Assembly: GCA_006384855.1 (NCBI GenBank)
Contig: VCJN01000517.1
Coordinates: 124,001-188,000 of the forward strand
Direction: 5' to 3'
From: Tetraselmis striata
Taxonomy: Eukaryota > Chlorophyta > Chlorodendrophyceae > Chlorodendrales > Chlorodendraceae
Length of the DNA: 64,000 nucleotides
The translations under genes and the position numbers were made by a program. The notes beneath the pieces were generated by a model. It did no database searches and had not been told where the DNA came from. It saw only the letters and a list, made by a program, of their open reading frames with translations. The stretch's first letter is position 1. Each line of letters begins with the position of its first letter. This document shows, piece after piece, positions 45,491-56,031 of this stretch.

Positions 45491-45501
45491 GTCCTGTCAT
45501 T

Positions 45502-45506
45502 TGTAA
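45502..45506 (+). promoter_or_regulatory. TGTAA polyadenylation signal
   Basis: Starts 12 bases after the stop codon of the upstream gene; same word and sense as at the other genes. Confidence 0.6.
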
Positions 45507-46383
45507 CGTGCACATGCAGCATCACTACCAGCAGCAGGTTGGCAAGATGTAAACATGGGGTCAAGGTGAAAGGTGATTGGGCGCACTCATGGGTAAAGAA
45601 ACATGCGACGGGGGAACTCATGGAGGTCATCTGCAGCCCGCCCTGGGGATGCCTGTGCATTGCTAGGTGCATCTGGAGCAGCCGCTGCGCAGTGCTGAGG
45701 GTATGGCGCTCCCTACTTCCCTGTTTTATACACACTCCCTGAGTGTGTATGGCACTCCCTGGCTGACGGTGCACTGGAACCACCCGAGGGAACCGCTGCG
45801 AGGTACTGACGGTGTATCTGTAGCAGACGCTGCGCGGGCTGAGGGTATACAATGCGCTGAGGATGGTGCTTCTCGTCCATGGCTGCATGCCACTAGCGGT
45901 GCATTCTCATATATCTGGGCCTTCCGCCGCTGCGAGGTGCTGGCAGTGTGAAGCTAGGTATTGTACTTGTACACCAGGCTCATCTGTATAGTATTGCAGC
46001 GTATCGAGAGAGGAGCGGGCGCTGCGCGGTGTATCCGGAGCACATAATCACGCCATACACTGCTCGCCCGCATCGCGTTCCGCCTACCAACTCATCGCGT
46101 TCCTAGCGCGGTAGTGCGTGTACGAGTATGTAAGAATTAGTGTTATTTTATGCGGGCGATTTAGCATATAATTTTATTCCGGCTTTTAATGCTGGTAGAT
46201 TTTTCATGTCATATTGAACTTACGGGTACTACCCGAAACTGACATCGCATTTATCATACCAGTACTTCGTCTTTGCTCTGCCTGAAAGTTAGAAGTTGAT
46301 CAAAGCGGTGCCTTTCATGCGGGCAGCCCGGAACTGCGCTATGTTTGCCGCCTCACTAGCCTCCCTCCCAGACTGTCCCGGAA
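45507..46383. other. spacer with degenerate short repeats
   Basis: Repeated variants of a CGCTGCG(C/A)(G)GTGCTGAGGGTAT-like motif between about 45680 and 45950; AT-rich from 46130 to 46300. No gene seen. Confidence 0.4.
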
Positions 46384-46635
46384 TTATACTGTAATGGCCT
46401 GTAATCGCGATTTTCCCCCGGAATGGGCTTGTAATCGCTGTATATACCGTGTAATCGCCACTTTTCTGCTAGGCTCGGTAGTCGCAATGAAGTCCCCGGC
46501 GGGCCCGCCTTCCGTAATTTTCCAGTACCATGTCGTGCCGTCCCCGTAGTACATTGGGCCTGCATCGCGCCTCGCGTGGTTAGCCGTAATCTTTGGGACT
46601 CCCGCCACGCTGTACTTTAACGCCTCACAATACAA
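46384..46635 (-). pseudogene. unidentified protein fragment
   Basis: The − strand frame has DAGPMYYGDGTTWYWKITEG, which is protein-like but short. At its left end the DNA becomes GATTACA-type short repeats. It sits beside the second copy of the 30-bp dispersed repeat. Confidence 0.3.
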
Positions 46636-46673
46636 GCTCCGTGACGACTCGCAACGGACACTTTACTATTTCC

Positions 46674-46703
46674 GATATCGCCTTCTGCTGCTAGCTCATG
46701 TAA
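46674..46703. repeat. 30-bp dispersed repeat, copy 2
   Basis: Identical to 41195–41224. Confidence 0.8.
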
Positions 46704-46912
46704 TCACCACTTTACTACCATGCATCTCACCAGCGTCGGAGCGCCAGTGACTAGCCCCTACCAACCCCCGCCGCTGCGAGCCGCCGGCGCCGAGTAGTGG
46801 TGTGCCATCGGGCATCGCAAATCCAAGCGCCGTATTCCTGAGGGTAAGGAGGGCTAGACGCCTTCCGAGGGGACTTGGGTAGAGGTGACCAAAAAAATGC
46901 GCTGCTGCGCGT

Positions 46913-47711
46913 GTGGCGCCTGCTTCACGAAGACTCGGTTCTACGACACATACAGATGGGCATGCGCCCAGTCGCCCCCGTCCACCGCCGCGCCTGTCGC
47001 ATCCGGTGATGATGGCGCCCTACGGTAGCTGCTGCATTGTACGGCCGTCACCCCTCTGTTCCGTCCGGACCCGGTCAGACCGAAATGCGGGGCGAGCCGC
47101 CGGGTGCATCGATACCGTCGCCGCCGCCATCGCCCCCGCCGCCTCTCCGCCGCTCTCGTCTCCCCGAAACGAATCAGCGAGCCCCGCACCCGGCGGAGGG
47201 GAGGGGCGTTCGGTGTCGTCTGATGGTGGCATGGCAGCAAGCATGGCAGCGCAGGAGATGAATGCCGAACTTCACGTGGGCGCTATTATAACCAAGACGT
47301 TTGGGATGCGGGGGACCTTTCTCGGCCATGTAGTCTCCTCCCCCCCCCCATGTTCCACCTGCCATATAATTAGCCCCACCGCCGACATGTGACAGCCACC
47401 CGTGTGTATCATCCAACACCCAGGTCGTCGGCTAGAGATGGGATACCGAGGACGCAGACCCGGCTGATAGGGAGCTGGTGATGAAGGTGATTTACGACGA
47501 TGGCGACTCGGAAGAGCTAACTGAGTCGAAGATCCAACCGCTATACCCGACGACAGAGCAGCTGAGCGATTTCAGTCGCAGGTTGCCTCAAGGCACCATT
47601 GGCGCCCTTCCGGCGTGCGCCCCTTGCGCACCCACCGACGGTGCCCTCGGGGGGGTCCTTAGATATTCGCTAAGGGGTGAGGGTATCGCACTGGCCACGT
47701 GTAAACGATGA
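46913..47711 (+). CDS. two-exon Tudor/chromo-like protein (fragment)
   Basis: Exon 1 ends in a beta strand pair (HVGAIITKTFGMRGTFLGHVVSS, split at its middle by no stop). After an intron with acceptor near 47435, exon 2 encodes DADPADRELVMKVIYDDGD and SEELTESKIQPLY, stopping at 47711. The pairing of a G.F.G.V strand with V.YDDGD.EEL is the Tudor/Agenet-like pattern common in algal transposon and chromatin proteins. The N-terminus is low complexity. Exact exon ends are uncertain. Confidence 0.4.
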
Positions 47712-47836
47712 TTTGCTGTGCTTCATCCTTACTACACGCGCATTCGTTTAGATGCTTGCGCGCATATGTCCACATGACATGAGCTACGCCAGCTTCTCGA
47801 CGCTGATAGCGACGCCGAAGGCATTGTCGCAGGGGG

Positions 47837-48082
47837 TTGTGGAAGGCAACCCCTCTGACGACAGCCGCAGCGACAGCGACGGCGAGAGACGCTGTTGCGA
47901 GGTATGACTTCAGTACCGGGACGTCAGCCGCCGTGAAGCAAGGCGCCTCAGCCGCCCCCGCCAACTGGGCGGCCTGCGCAGAGGCGCTGGATAAGTACTG
48001 TCAAGGAACTGGCACACTGGAGCTTGAGCCGGCATGGAAGCGCGCATATGAAATGGAGCTCGACCCCCATAACATCAAGTGA
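47837..48082 (+). other. short unassigned ORF
   Basis: 82 codons with fair composition (NWAACAEALDKYCQG ... AWKRAYEMELDPHNIK), but it begins at TTG with no upstream ATG. It might be an exon of the preceding gene. A C run (48083–48106) follows its stop directly. Confidence 0.3.
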
Positions 48083-48246
48083 CCCCCCCCCCCCCCCCCC
48101 CCCCCCGGACCCATGCCCCCTCTCTACCCCCGTTTAATCATAACTTGAACTCAGGTCATAGGTCAGAATCTGAACGCAGCATGTTCCGGGTATATACGCA
48201 ACTTTCTGCTCCCATATGTGAACCGCCAGCTGCGTTCCCTGCTGCG

Positions 48247-48452
48247 CGTTGGCGCCCCGCTGCCCCGGCCGCGGCGCGTTGGCGCCCCGCTGCCCCGGCC
48301 GCGGCGCGTTGGCGCCCCGCTGCCCCGGCCGCGGCGCGTTGGCGCCCCGCTGCCCCGGCCGCGGCGCGTTGGCGCCCCGCTGCCCCGGCCGCGGCGCGTT
48401 GGCGCCCTGCTGCCCCGGCCGCGGCGCGTTGGCGCCCCGCTGCCCCGGCCGC
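48247..48452. repeat. 30-bp minisatellite, about seven copies
   Basis: Near-perfect head-to-tail units with one C-to-T variant (near 48407). Frames through it translate as APRCPGRGAL-type repeats and are not genes. There are no spacers, so it is not CRISPR. Confidence 0.95.
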
Positions 48453-48782
48453 GCTAGCAATGGAAATGCGGTTTGTGAAATCGAAGGACATGAGTCGATT
48501 CAATTCTTATCTGCGGTCGAAAATGATATGTTATGATCGTTGATTATAATTAATGAGGTTGCTGGCTGCACTACCCCGCAGATACAACCTGTATCACCAG
48601 TGCAAGATAGGAGCGCATCTTCTGGATAAAGGCCCCCCCCCCCCCCCCCCCCCATGCCTGACTCCAAACTGCCTACATAGTGTCGCCTTGCTGAGTTCTG
48701 GTATACACATACATGCAGGTTGTGCATAAGAAGCCCGAGACATGCCTGTGGTGTGCAGACACAATACATGAGACGAGCAGTG

Positions 48783-48891
48783 GGTGCCAACTTATGAATA
48801 CGGCAAGCATGCCGTACTGCGAGACAGGCGTGCCAAGGTGGAGCAGCATGACAACCATATTAATGTTGGGGGATTGCAGTACTTCCTGGAG
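48783..48891 (+). other. orphan exon-like segment
   Basis: Between a possible acceptor (GAGCAG) and donor (GAG|GTGACC), it encodes YEYGKHAVLRDRRAKVEQ and then a NVGGLQYFLE strand. It is convincing as an exon, but no partner exons were found. A 33-base tandem duplication follows (about 48981–49049). Confidence 0.3.
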
Positions 48892-49149
48892 GTGACCCCC
48901 ACCAGCCCTTCGCTGCCGGACCTCATCCTCGCTGTGTGCCGACTGCACGCAGCTGAGCGCATGGCAATAGGGTCCCCCCTTGGCACTGGTGATTGGCAGA
49001 GCAACGCGCCCTTTGGCAATAAAGATTGGCAGAGCAACGCGCCCTTTGCCATCCCTCTACAGTTTTCAGACTTGCTAGATCACGCCTCCGCCCTTGGCAA
49101 TAAAGTCCGTGTAGCTGTCACCACCTTCACGCATGCCAGACATAGATAG

Positions 49150-50044
49150 CAGCAGGAATGCAATTGTAAGTGATGTTGAATTGAAGCCCGCAAAATTTCA
49201 AACCACAATCTGCATTACATGCATTTATCGCACCTTCATACAAGCACACTTTATTGCAATTATAATTGGGGCTATTGATGGACCAGCCATCCATCCCTTT
49301 CCCATGTGCATTCCTGCGCTCTATGATTGCCTTGATCACGACCACGATGATCTTCACCTCCCCCTTCTTGTATTCCGGGCTCTGCATATCATGACATCAA
49401 AGATAAACATCATATCAGAGCATGCTATGATAGACATATATATAATTGCATACATGCATGTGAATGGCACAGCAGTGGGACACACCTTCTATTTACCTTC
49501 TTGTACGAAGTAGCCCGCGTGATTCTTGATATGTGAGACTGCCTGCTAGCGCAGCCTGTGGCTCCGGAGTAAGTTGCCTTGCGCCTTCGTGCACCGTGTG
49601 CCAACCGGCCTCTTGCGCGGCACTACAAGCCGTTTGGCAGCCCCGTCGTATTGGGATAGTCAGTCGCTTGTCTCATCACTGTTTATTGGGCTTGTGCATA
49701 CGCGTATATTAATTTATTGTAATATGTGTATATATTCATTATATATATTTATATTGGATCATTATAATATACAATTTATATATAACATAATGATATAATA
49801 TGTATGATATTAACACGACTCGCGCGGAGCGCGAGTCGTCCAGGCGCGGCGCCGGACTTGTTTATTTTAGAAAGCGGCTGCGCCTACCTGACGCACACTC
49901 GCCAGACAGTACATGTACCGTAGCTGCTCGTCCCCCAGCACCCTCCATCATGGTTTCCAAGTGTCCGATGAGGGTGTCGTCTCGCTGTATTTTACCTCGT
50001 TTGTACCCGACTCGACGCGTGCGCAGATGTTGAACCCAGTACCA

Positions 50045-50080
<36 letters not shown>

Positions 50081-50096
50081 CCCCACGGGATCTGAC
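49150..50096. other. AT-rich spacer ending in a 32-base C run
   Basis: Strongly AT-rich at 49680–49810. The C run at 50048–50079 lies just before the ATG of the next gene model. No gene seen. Confidence 0.5.
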
Positions 50097-51006
50097 ATGG
50101 GCACTGGCGTTCAGAACGCCTCCGGCGACGGTCCATGCCATACTCCCACGAGCCAGAGGCTGAAGTCCACCCTGCAAGGTACAGTGAGTCGGCGGGTGGT
50201 TGACTTGACTGCGTAGAGGATTAGAATTTCACAGGCGTTGACCGCCCCGTGCTGCGTTACGTTTTGATGTTGCTCCTGCAGCTGAGGACAAGGCAGTGAT
50301 GCCAGCGTTGTCTTTGACGAATGCTGGCCGCGCGACACTCAGATTCCTTAGGCTAGCTCGAGGTCTGCGAGGTGACGCCGCACTGGGAAGCCGCAGGTGA
50401 GTCGCGTTTGTTTTCGCACTTGTTCGATTACACAACTACCGCCGCCACGACAAGCAATCAACACGCATACTGACTTTCGCAGTTGCTGTGTCAGACCCCC
50501 GTCCAGTCCCTACGTTCGGCGGTAAGCCGATCGTATCGAGTGTTCAGCGCAATAAGATCGTGTCGCTGCCGCTGGCGGGCACCGCTGCGTCGCCAAAGCT
50601 CCACGGCTTGGTGGGCGTGCTGGCGCAGCAGCAGAACAGGGCGGGCGGCATCATCAAGCACAACACCAACGCGGTCAAGAACCTGGCCGCCACGCAAGCC
50701 GTCCCCGGCGACAACGTCGACGAGGGCAGTAGCCCGGAGCCCCCGGCCAAGAAGGCCAAGCAGCCCGCCAAGCCGGCGGCTGGAGGGCTGGCCCAGGGCC
50801 GGGGTGGTGCCGGGGCCAGGGCGGGCGGTGGGGCGCTCGGGTCGCGGGCCGGCCGCCGGGCCGCCGTAGCCGCTGCCGCCACCTGCGAGCCGTCAAAACC
50901 GGATGTATATAATTCTGCCCGCCCACTGCCGCGCGCCCGCTCACTGGCACTGCCGCGCGCGCGCTATCGCGGATTAGGCCAGAGCGTATCGAGATGGTTT
51001 GTTTAA
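50097..51006 (+). CDS. small basic, NLS-bearing protein, three-exon model
   Basis: Exon 1 from ATG 50097 to donor G|GTACAG near 50180. Exon 2 begins after CTCCTGCAG near 50280. Exon 3 begins after TTTCGCAG near 50482 and runs to a stop at 51006. Exon 3 encodes PTFGGKPIVSSVQRNKIVS, then a helix and an NLS-like PAKKAKQPAK, then a Gly/Ala/Arg tail. Exon 2 must end at an internal GAG|GTGACG for the phases to agree. No family recognised; a nuclear protein is inferred only from the basic motif. Confidence 0.4.
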
Positions 51007-52589
51007 TTACATCAGGGCTTTCACATAAGCGCACTACAACAGAACTAACAGCAACTATGAAAGGTTGCCAGCAGAAGAGAGACTTAAGCCCGAAACCAAG
51101 GTCGAGCAGGAGGACAGGGAGCCAAGAACCAAGAAAGAGCCAAGGGAACCAGAGCGTATCGAGATTGTCGGGCTTCAAGGGGCAGATGTAAAAATAGTCC
51201 GCGTTGGATGCAGCGTCGCGAAGACGTGTGATATGCGCCTGATGCAGTTTATTACGAGTACGTCACGGAATGACTACAGACGAGTGTCATACTACTGGTA
51301 AGATTACAAGATAAATACAGGGTATTACAGTATAATTACGAGACAGGCGGCTGGGAGCCTAGTGCTACATGGTAAACCTGCCCACAAAAGTCTTGCCCCC
51401 CTTGTCAAGCATCAATTGTACATTGGCCCATTACGATCCCTCACCTTCGTTTCCGGCCGCGCCCTTCCATGTGTCATACGTGAACACGACGTCATGCGCG
51501 GGGGGTGCCCGAAGTGGCGTTTGTTGGGCTCTCGTTGTAAATGCCATACGTGTGCGTGTCATTGTTCAGGGTTAGTACTGAATTTGATAACCCAATGTCA
51601 CAAGGGCAGGAATTTTTATATCGCACGTATATGCGTTCTAGCTATCTGTACGGATGCACGCCAAGAGTTCGCTCTACCATCGTAGAGCACATTCACAAAG
51701 GCGCGCTCTCCCCGCCGTCGGCATGCAAGCAAGTGAGCAGTTCCCGCAAAACGGCCGATACTGCGATAAAGGCTTGCTCCAAAACCAGCCCACTTACAAC
51801 TGATGTCCGCATTCAATGCGCCCTTGGTCGAGCCGGGCTTCATCAACCCATACTGCGCAGGGGTGCAGCGCCCGAGTCAGCGGGTGGGTCCATATGGTCA
51901 CCTGCTAGGGCATCGTCCAGGGTATGTGGTAGGGCTGGCCATCAATACGCTCCCATATTCTTCTATTGGGCTGCGCCTAGCGGGCCCCTAAGCGGGGAAA
52001 ATCCGCCTGCGCGGGGCGAGTACACCTTTTTATCGGGATGCGGGTCGCGCGGTAAGCCACTGTACTAGGGTTTGTAGGAGAACCTAAAAATATTTGCATC
52101 GGCCCCCCCCTACCCCCCTCGGTTATGTTTCCACTGAGCAGGGGCCCCGCAGGGTTCAAACCAGCGCAAACCGGAATCACGAGCGTAATAGGCAGGCCCG
52201 CCCCCCCCCCCCCCCCCTCCGCCACCTATCACATCTCAAGCCGATGATGAATGTTCATATCATAAAAATGCGCCACTGTACCACTCGGCGCCGCCGGTGC
52301 TGACGTGGCTATGGACAGACACGTACGGGGCAAGACTTACGAGGGGGACTGTACTATATTCCTGCACGGGTGCGCAGCGAAAGGCGTTGATATAGTTGCG
52401 CGCTGCACTAAAACGCGAGCACTTTCGTGCTGGGAATTCCGAAGCCAGTAGGAGTCTAGGACACCCGTACGGGCAGTACAGCGGCTACAGTATCGGTATT
52501 TCAAAATGTGATACTGGCCGCCGCACACCGTAATTGTCACTTGTTTGTGAATCTAAGTGCCAAGTAGCACCAAAACAACTTAATTGCAT
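51007..52589. other. spacer with scattered short ORFs
   Basis: 51065–51301 holds a charged, protein-like frame (ETKVEQEDREPRTKKEPREP), perhaps a further exon of the preceding gene. Near 50974 and again near 51148 an 18-base word containing CAGAGCGTATCGAGAT is repeated. C run at about 52202–52217. Nothing else is recognisable. Confidence 0.35.
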
Positions 52590-52594
52590 TTACA
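52590..52594 (-). promoter_or_regulatory. TGTAA polyadenylation signal of the acyltransferase gene
   Basis: The + strand TTACA, 48 bases after the stop at 52642 on the gene strand. Confidence 0.6.
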
Positions 52595-52641
52595 ATATAT
52601 GATGGACGATCCTCATCTGTCCATGCGCTCTGGCTAAGTTA

Positions 52642-55600
52642 TCAGGGAGGGCACACACGGTGCACATGAAGCAGGTCACGCAAGGGCACATCACCGCTCG
52701 CGGGCGGGTGCTGCTTGAGCATGCAAGATGAAACCGGGTTCCGCAGCGCAGCTTCCCATGTGGAGTGGCCAAGGCTGTCCATGGCAGTTTGTGCCAGGAT
52801 GGCTGCCAGGACCTGCGCCCCCAGCCAGTCCCCTGACGGGCCGCTGGGATGCTGGCCGTCGGGCATGATGTTGTGGAAACCATGCGCCCCGACAGGGCAC
52901 TTCCTGCTGGAAGCGGCAAGTTGCTCGTACGCTGGGCAGGTCAGGCGGTGCCAGTCCAACAGGACCACCGTGATGCCCTGCTGGCCTGCCTTGCACTGGG
53001 TAGCATTGAAGTAAGCCTGGTACAACCCCAGGTCCGCTGCAACATATCTCCACGTGTCCTCGTCTTTCTTGCTGGACATGGAGGGGGTCATCATGACGAC
53101 CGTCTTGACGCTGGCCGCCCTTGCGTGCTTCAGAAAGTTGGTCATAGCCTCGGGCAGAAATGGAGCGTAGCCTACTAAATGATCGTTGGTGGACCAGTAC
53201 GCATCGTGGATGGCCAGAACGTCAGGCTTCGACAGCATCATCGCTGTCCGGACCTGCTGCCGCACGGTGTGGTGCTTTCTCTGCGTGCCATCTTCAGCGC
53301 ATACGCCGACCCGGCTGGCGCTGTCATACGCACTGGCAGGAAGCCCCGGCCGACAATCCAGAAAATACAGGAGCAACGGATGGCCCGAACGGGCAAGGTT
53401 GAGACTCTTCACATGCGGGAACGCCGTGGTATGCTGGCGTTCCTTCTCCTGGCACCCACTGCTTGCATCGACGAGCTCTCGGAATATGCCTCCCAAACGT
53501 TGGGCGACACTCTCCCCCATCACCACCACTCTGAGCTCCTCATCCAAGCCGGCTCCCGCTGGTTTCGGTCGCGCCCTCCGCAGTTTCGCCGTTTCCTTTA
53601 CGAGCCTGCGCCGCACACTGGCCTGCGACCCCTGGTGTATCGCACCTGGGATCACCAGCTCCAGCTTCATCATCAGCTGCATGAGGTAGATGTTGTCCAG
53701 GGCAGCTAGCGCCGTGTACGCCTTCAACCCCCCAACGGTCCGCCCGTCCGGGTCCTGGTTCACAATGTCCTCGCAGCCTGGGTGCTTCGCCGACTTGCAA
53801 CCGGCAAGCTGACTGCCACCGTCTGCGTGTTTGCTGCCGTCAGTCAGAGCCACTGCGTCGACACCTCCGTCTGGCTGCATGCCCCCCATCTCCAGCGCCG
53901 ACACGTGCAGGAGTCCAGGGCAGCGCCGCATCACATCTGCGGGTGTCTCCTGGTTGAGCGGAGTCTTCCGGCATAGCACCGGTGACCGCAGCCACACCCA
54001 TCTGGTGCCATTGTTCCACGGCCCATAGTCGCAGGGGTTCAGGGGCGTGAGTGTGTCACACACGACCATCACGGCACCAGGTGGCTGCATGGACACCAAG
54101 CGCTGGAGCAGTCCCTGCACGCAATGCTTTGGGTAATCGAAGTGCCCCCCGGGACACATGTCCGTGCGCGGGATTGTGTGTGCGTCAAGGACGCCGTTGA
54201 GAAGCTGGTACGAGGTCTTGCTGCTCAGGAGGGTGACTGGTGTATATCGGGAATCTTTGCGGCGTCTGGAGTAAAACTCTCGGTGTATTGTGAGGCTGAG
54301 TTGGCGTGCGCCCTCCTTACGCCTCTGGGGATGACATCTTCTGATTGGTGCGCGTGGGATGACCACCTTCTGCAGGTCCCCTGTCTTGGTCTTCACCACA
54401 GCTTCTGAGGAACAAGCTTCTGGCTCTATCTGCTCAGTTGGCGCACCAGCATCGGCGGGGGCAAGGGCAAGGATGGCCTCAAGGTCTCCGCCTGTGGTGG
54501 CAACAGCGTATGGGTTGCGCACATCCGCGTAACACACACCCACCAGCGCAGCCGTCAGCAGTGCGCCTGCAAGTCCAGCAGCAATCACCTTCCCAGGCGT
54601 CTTGCTGTACTTGCGCGCAGCCATCATCAGCGGCTTCTCTACCAGCCAAAAGGACACCACGCTGAGTGCAATGGGCAGTCCAAAGAGACCCACGTTCCAA
54701 ACGAGAGAGGCAGAGCCCGCGGTCGCATCCACAAGCCCCTCGCTGCTGCCAAAGGTCTCGTGGTCCACAGGGGTACCTAGGTACACGATGAGCGGCCAGT
54801 GGAACAGGTACTGCCCATACGCCATAAAGCCCAATGTTGTCAGGGGCTTGCTGGTGAGGAGGCGGGTGACCAGCGCCCAGCGGGGCAGCGGCTCGCTGAT
54901 TTGCAGCGCACCCGGGATGAAGGACGCCATGACGATCAGTCCATAGGGGATGCGGAACACATAGAAGTACCATGTCAGCAGCTCCTCTGGCTTCCCTGGC
55001 ATCATGGGCGTCAGCAGGAGCAGCGCCAGCGACAGCAAGCTGCCCATCTCCAGCTTCACACGGAAGGAAGTGCTCATGGACGGCAGGCCGGGCTGCTGGC
55101 TGTATCGCGGGTAAATGGAGGGGCTGAGCCGGATGAGGCAGTACACCAGGCCACCTGCCGCGAAGTCGCCGGCGCGGCACAGCGTGGAATAGTACGCTGC
55201 TGATAGGCCGAGCTGTCGGATGGTCCACACGCTAGACAGGTACGACAGGGCCATGACAACGCACTCCCCGACAGCCAGAGCGCGCACACAGGCCTCGTAC
55301 TTCGTCGCATTGCTGTTACGCTCATAAGTATTGTTTTCCTTTGCTCCAGGCAGCAGCATCTGCCCAGCGTCCGATGAAGGCTTCCTGGCTGGCACAAACA
55401 GGCGGGTCCACAGCAAAAACAGCAGTGGCCAGGCGATGTAGTACTGCTCCTCGATGGAAAGCGTCCACAGATGGCGCGTGATGGACGGCCGCGATGTCTC
55501 GGCGAAATAATCGTCCTTGCGGAAGTATACGAGGTTGACGTTGGTCAGATAGCCCAGCGCCCACCACATGTCGCTGCGCTCCATCCACAGCTGCACGTCA

Positions 55601-55905
55601 TCCTCAGTGCGGAACAGCCGGGACAGCGCGATGGCGATCACGAGGATGAACAACGCCGGGAACAGCCGCGCCACGCGGCGTGACCAAAAACCCAGCACGT
55701 CCACCTTCCCTCTGCGCTGAAAAGCCTCCACCGTGAGGCCAGTGATGAGCAATCCCGACATGCAGAAGAACCCGGAGATGAACAGCCATGCCTGCTGCAC
55801 GCAGGGCACGCCCATGTGGTAGGCCATCACCAGCATCACGGCCAACCCGCGCGAGCCATCCAGGTGGCGCAGGTGGTAAGTGTGTGGACGAGGCGCTGGC
55901 GACAT
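52642..55905 (-). CDS. acyltransferase-3 / SGNH fusion (OafA-like O-acyltransferase)
   Basis: Intronless ORF of about 1,087 residues from the ATG at 55903–55905; the frame is open upstream to 56031, but that part crosses a C run and has no conserved sequence. The N-terminal half is a multi-pass acyltransferase-3 domain: HLDGSRGLAVMLVMAYH with the conserved His, then RHLWTLSIEEQYYIAWPLL. The C-terminal third is an SGNH hydrolase-like domain: VVVMGESVAQRLGG (block I, GES for GDS) and MPDGQHPSG (D-x2-H, block V). Bacterial homologues acetylate cell-surface polysaccharides, the membrane domain passing acyl groups to the SGNH domain. Here it probably acylates a cell-wall or secreted glycan in the endomembrane system (inference). 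Lack of introns beside intron-dense genes suggests bacterial ancestry or retrocopying. Confidence 0.85.
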   Translation of the reverse strand: MSPAPRPHTYHLRHLDGSRGLAVMLVMAYHMGVPCVQQAWLFISGFFCMSGLLITGLTVEAFQRRGKVDVLGFWSRRVARLFPALFILVIAIALSRLFRTEDDVQLWMERSDMWWALGYLTNVNLVYFRKDDYFAETSRPSITRHLWTLSIEEQYYIAWPLLFLLWTRLFVPARKPSSDAGQMLLPGAKENNTYERNSNATKYEACVRALAVGECVVMALSYLSSVWTIRQLGLSAAYYSTLCRAGDFAAGGLVYCLIRLSPSIYPRYSQQPGLPSMSTSFRVKLEMGSLLSLALLLLTPMMPGKPEELLTWYFYVFRIPYGLIVMASFIPGALQISEPLPRWALVTRLLTSKPLTTLGFMAYGQYLFHWPLIVYLGTPVDHETFGSSEGLVDATAGSASLVWNVGLFGLPIALSVVSFWLVEKPLMMAARKYSKTPGKVIAAGLAGALLTAALVGVCYADVRNPYAVATTGGDLEAILALAPADAGAPTEQIEPEACSSEAVVKTKTGDLQKVVIPRAPIRRCHPQRRKEGARQLSLTIHREFYSRRRKDSRYTPVTLLSSKTSYQLLNGVLDAHTIPRTDMCPGGHFDYPKHCVQGLLQRLVSMQPPGAVMVVCDTLTPLNPCDYGPWNNGTRWVWLRSPVLCRKTPLNQETPADVMRRCPGLLHVSALEMGGMQPDGGVDAVALTDGSKHADGGSQLAGCKSAKHPGCEDIVNQDPDGRTVGGLKAYTALAALDNIYLMQLMMKLELVIPGAIHQGSQASVRRRLVKETAKLRRARPKPAGAGLDEELRVVVMGESVAQRLGGIFRELVDASSGCQEKERQHTTAFPHVKSLNLARSGHPLLLYFLDCRPGLPASAYDSASRVGVCAEDGTQRKHHTVRQQVRTAMMLSKPDVLAIHDAYWSTNDHLVGYAPFLPEAMTNFLKHARAASVKTVVMMTPSMSSKKDEDTWRYVAADLGLYQAYFNATQCKAGQQGITVVLLDWHRLTCPAYEQLAASSRKCPVGAHGFHNIMPDGQHPSGPSGDWLGAQVLAAILAQTAMDSLGHSTWEAALRNPVSSCMLKQHPPASGDVPLRDLLHVHRVCPP

Positions 55906-56031
55906 CCTGATGCAGTCATGTGGAGAGCAGCAAGCCGGTTGGGGTGGGGAGTGGGGGGGGGGGGGGAGCTTGTCAGCATGCATTGTGCCATTCGCGCAAC
56001 ATGTGATTGAATTTGACATATGGCCGCGCAA

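Noticed and set aside
48247..48452. CRISPR-like regular array
   Set aside because: Units are contiguous with no spacers, and the genome is eukaryotic; it is a minisatellite.
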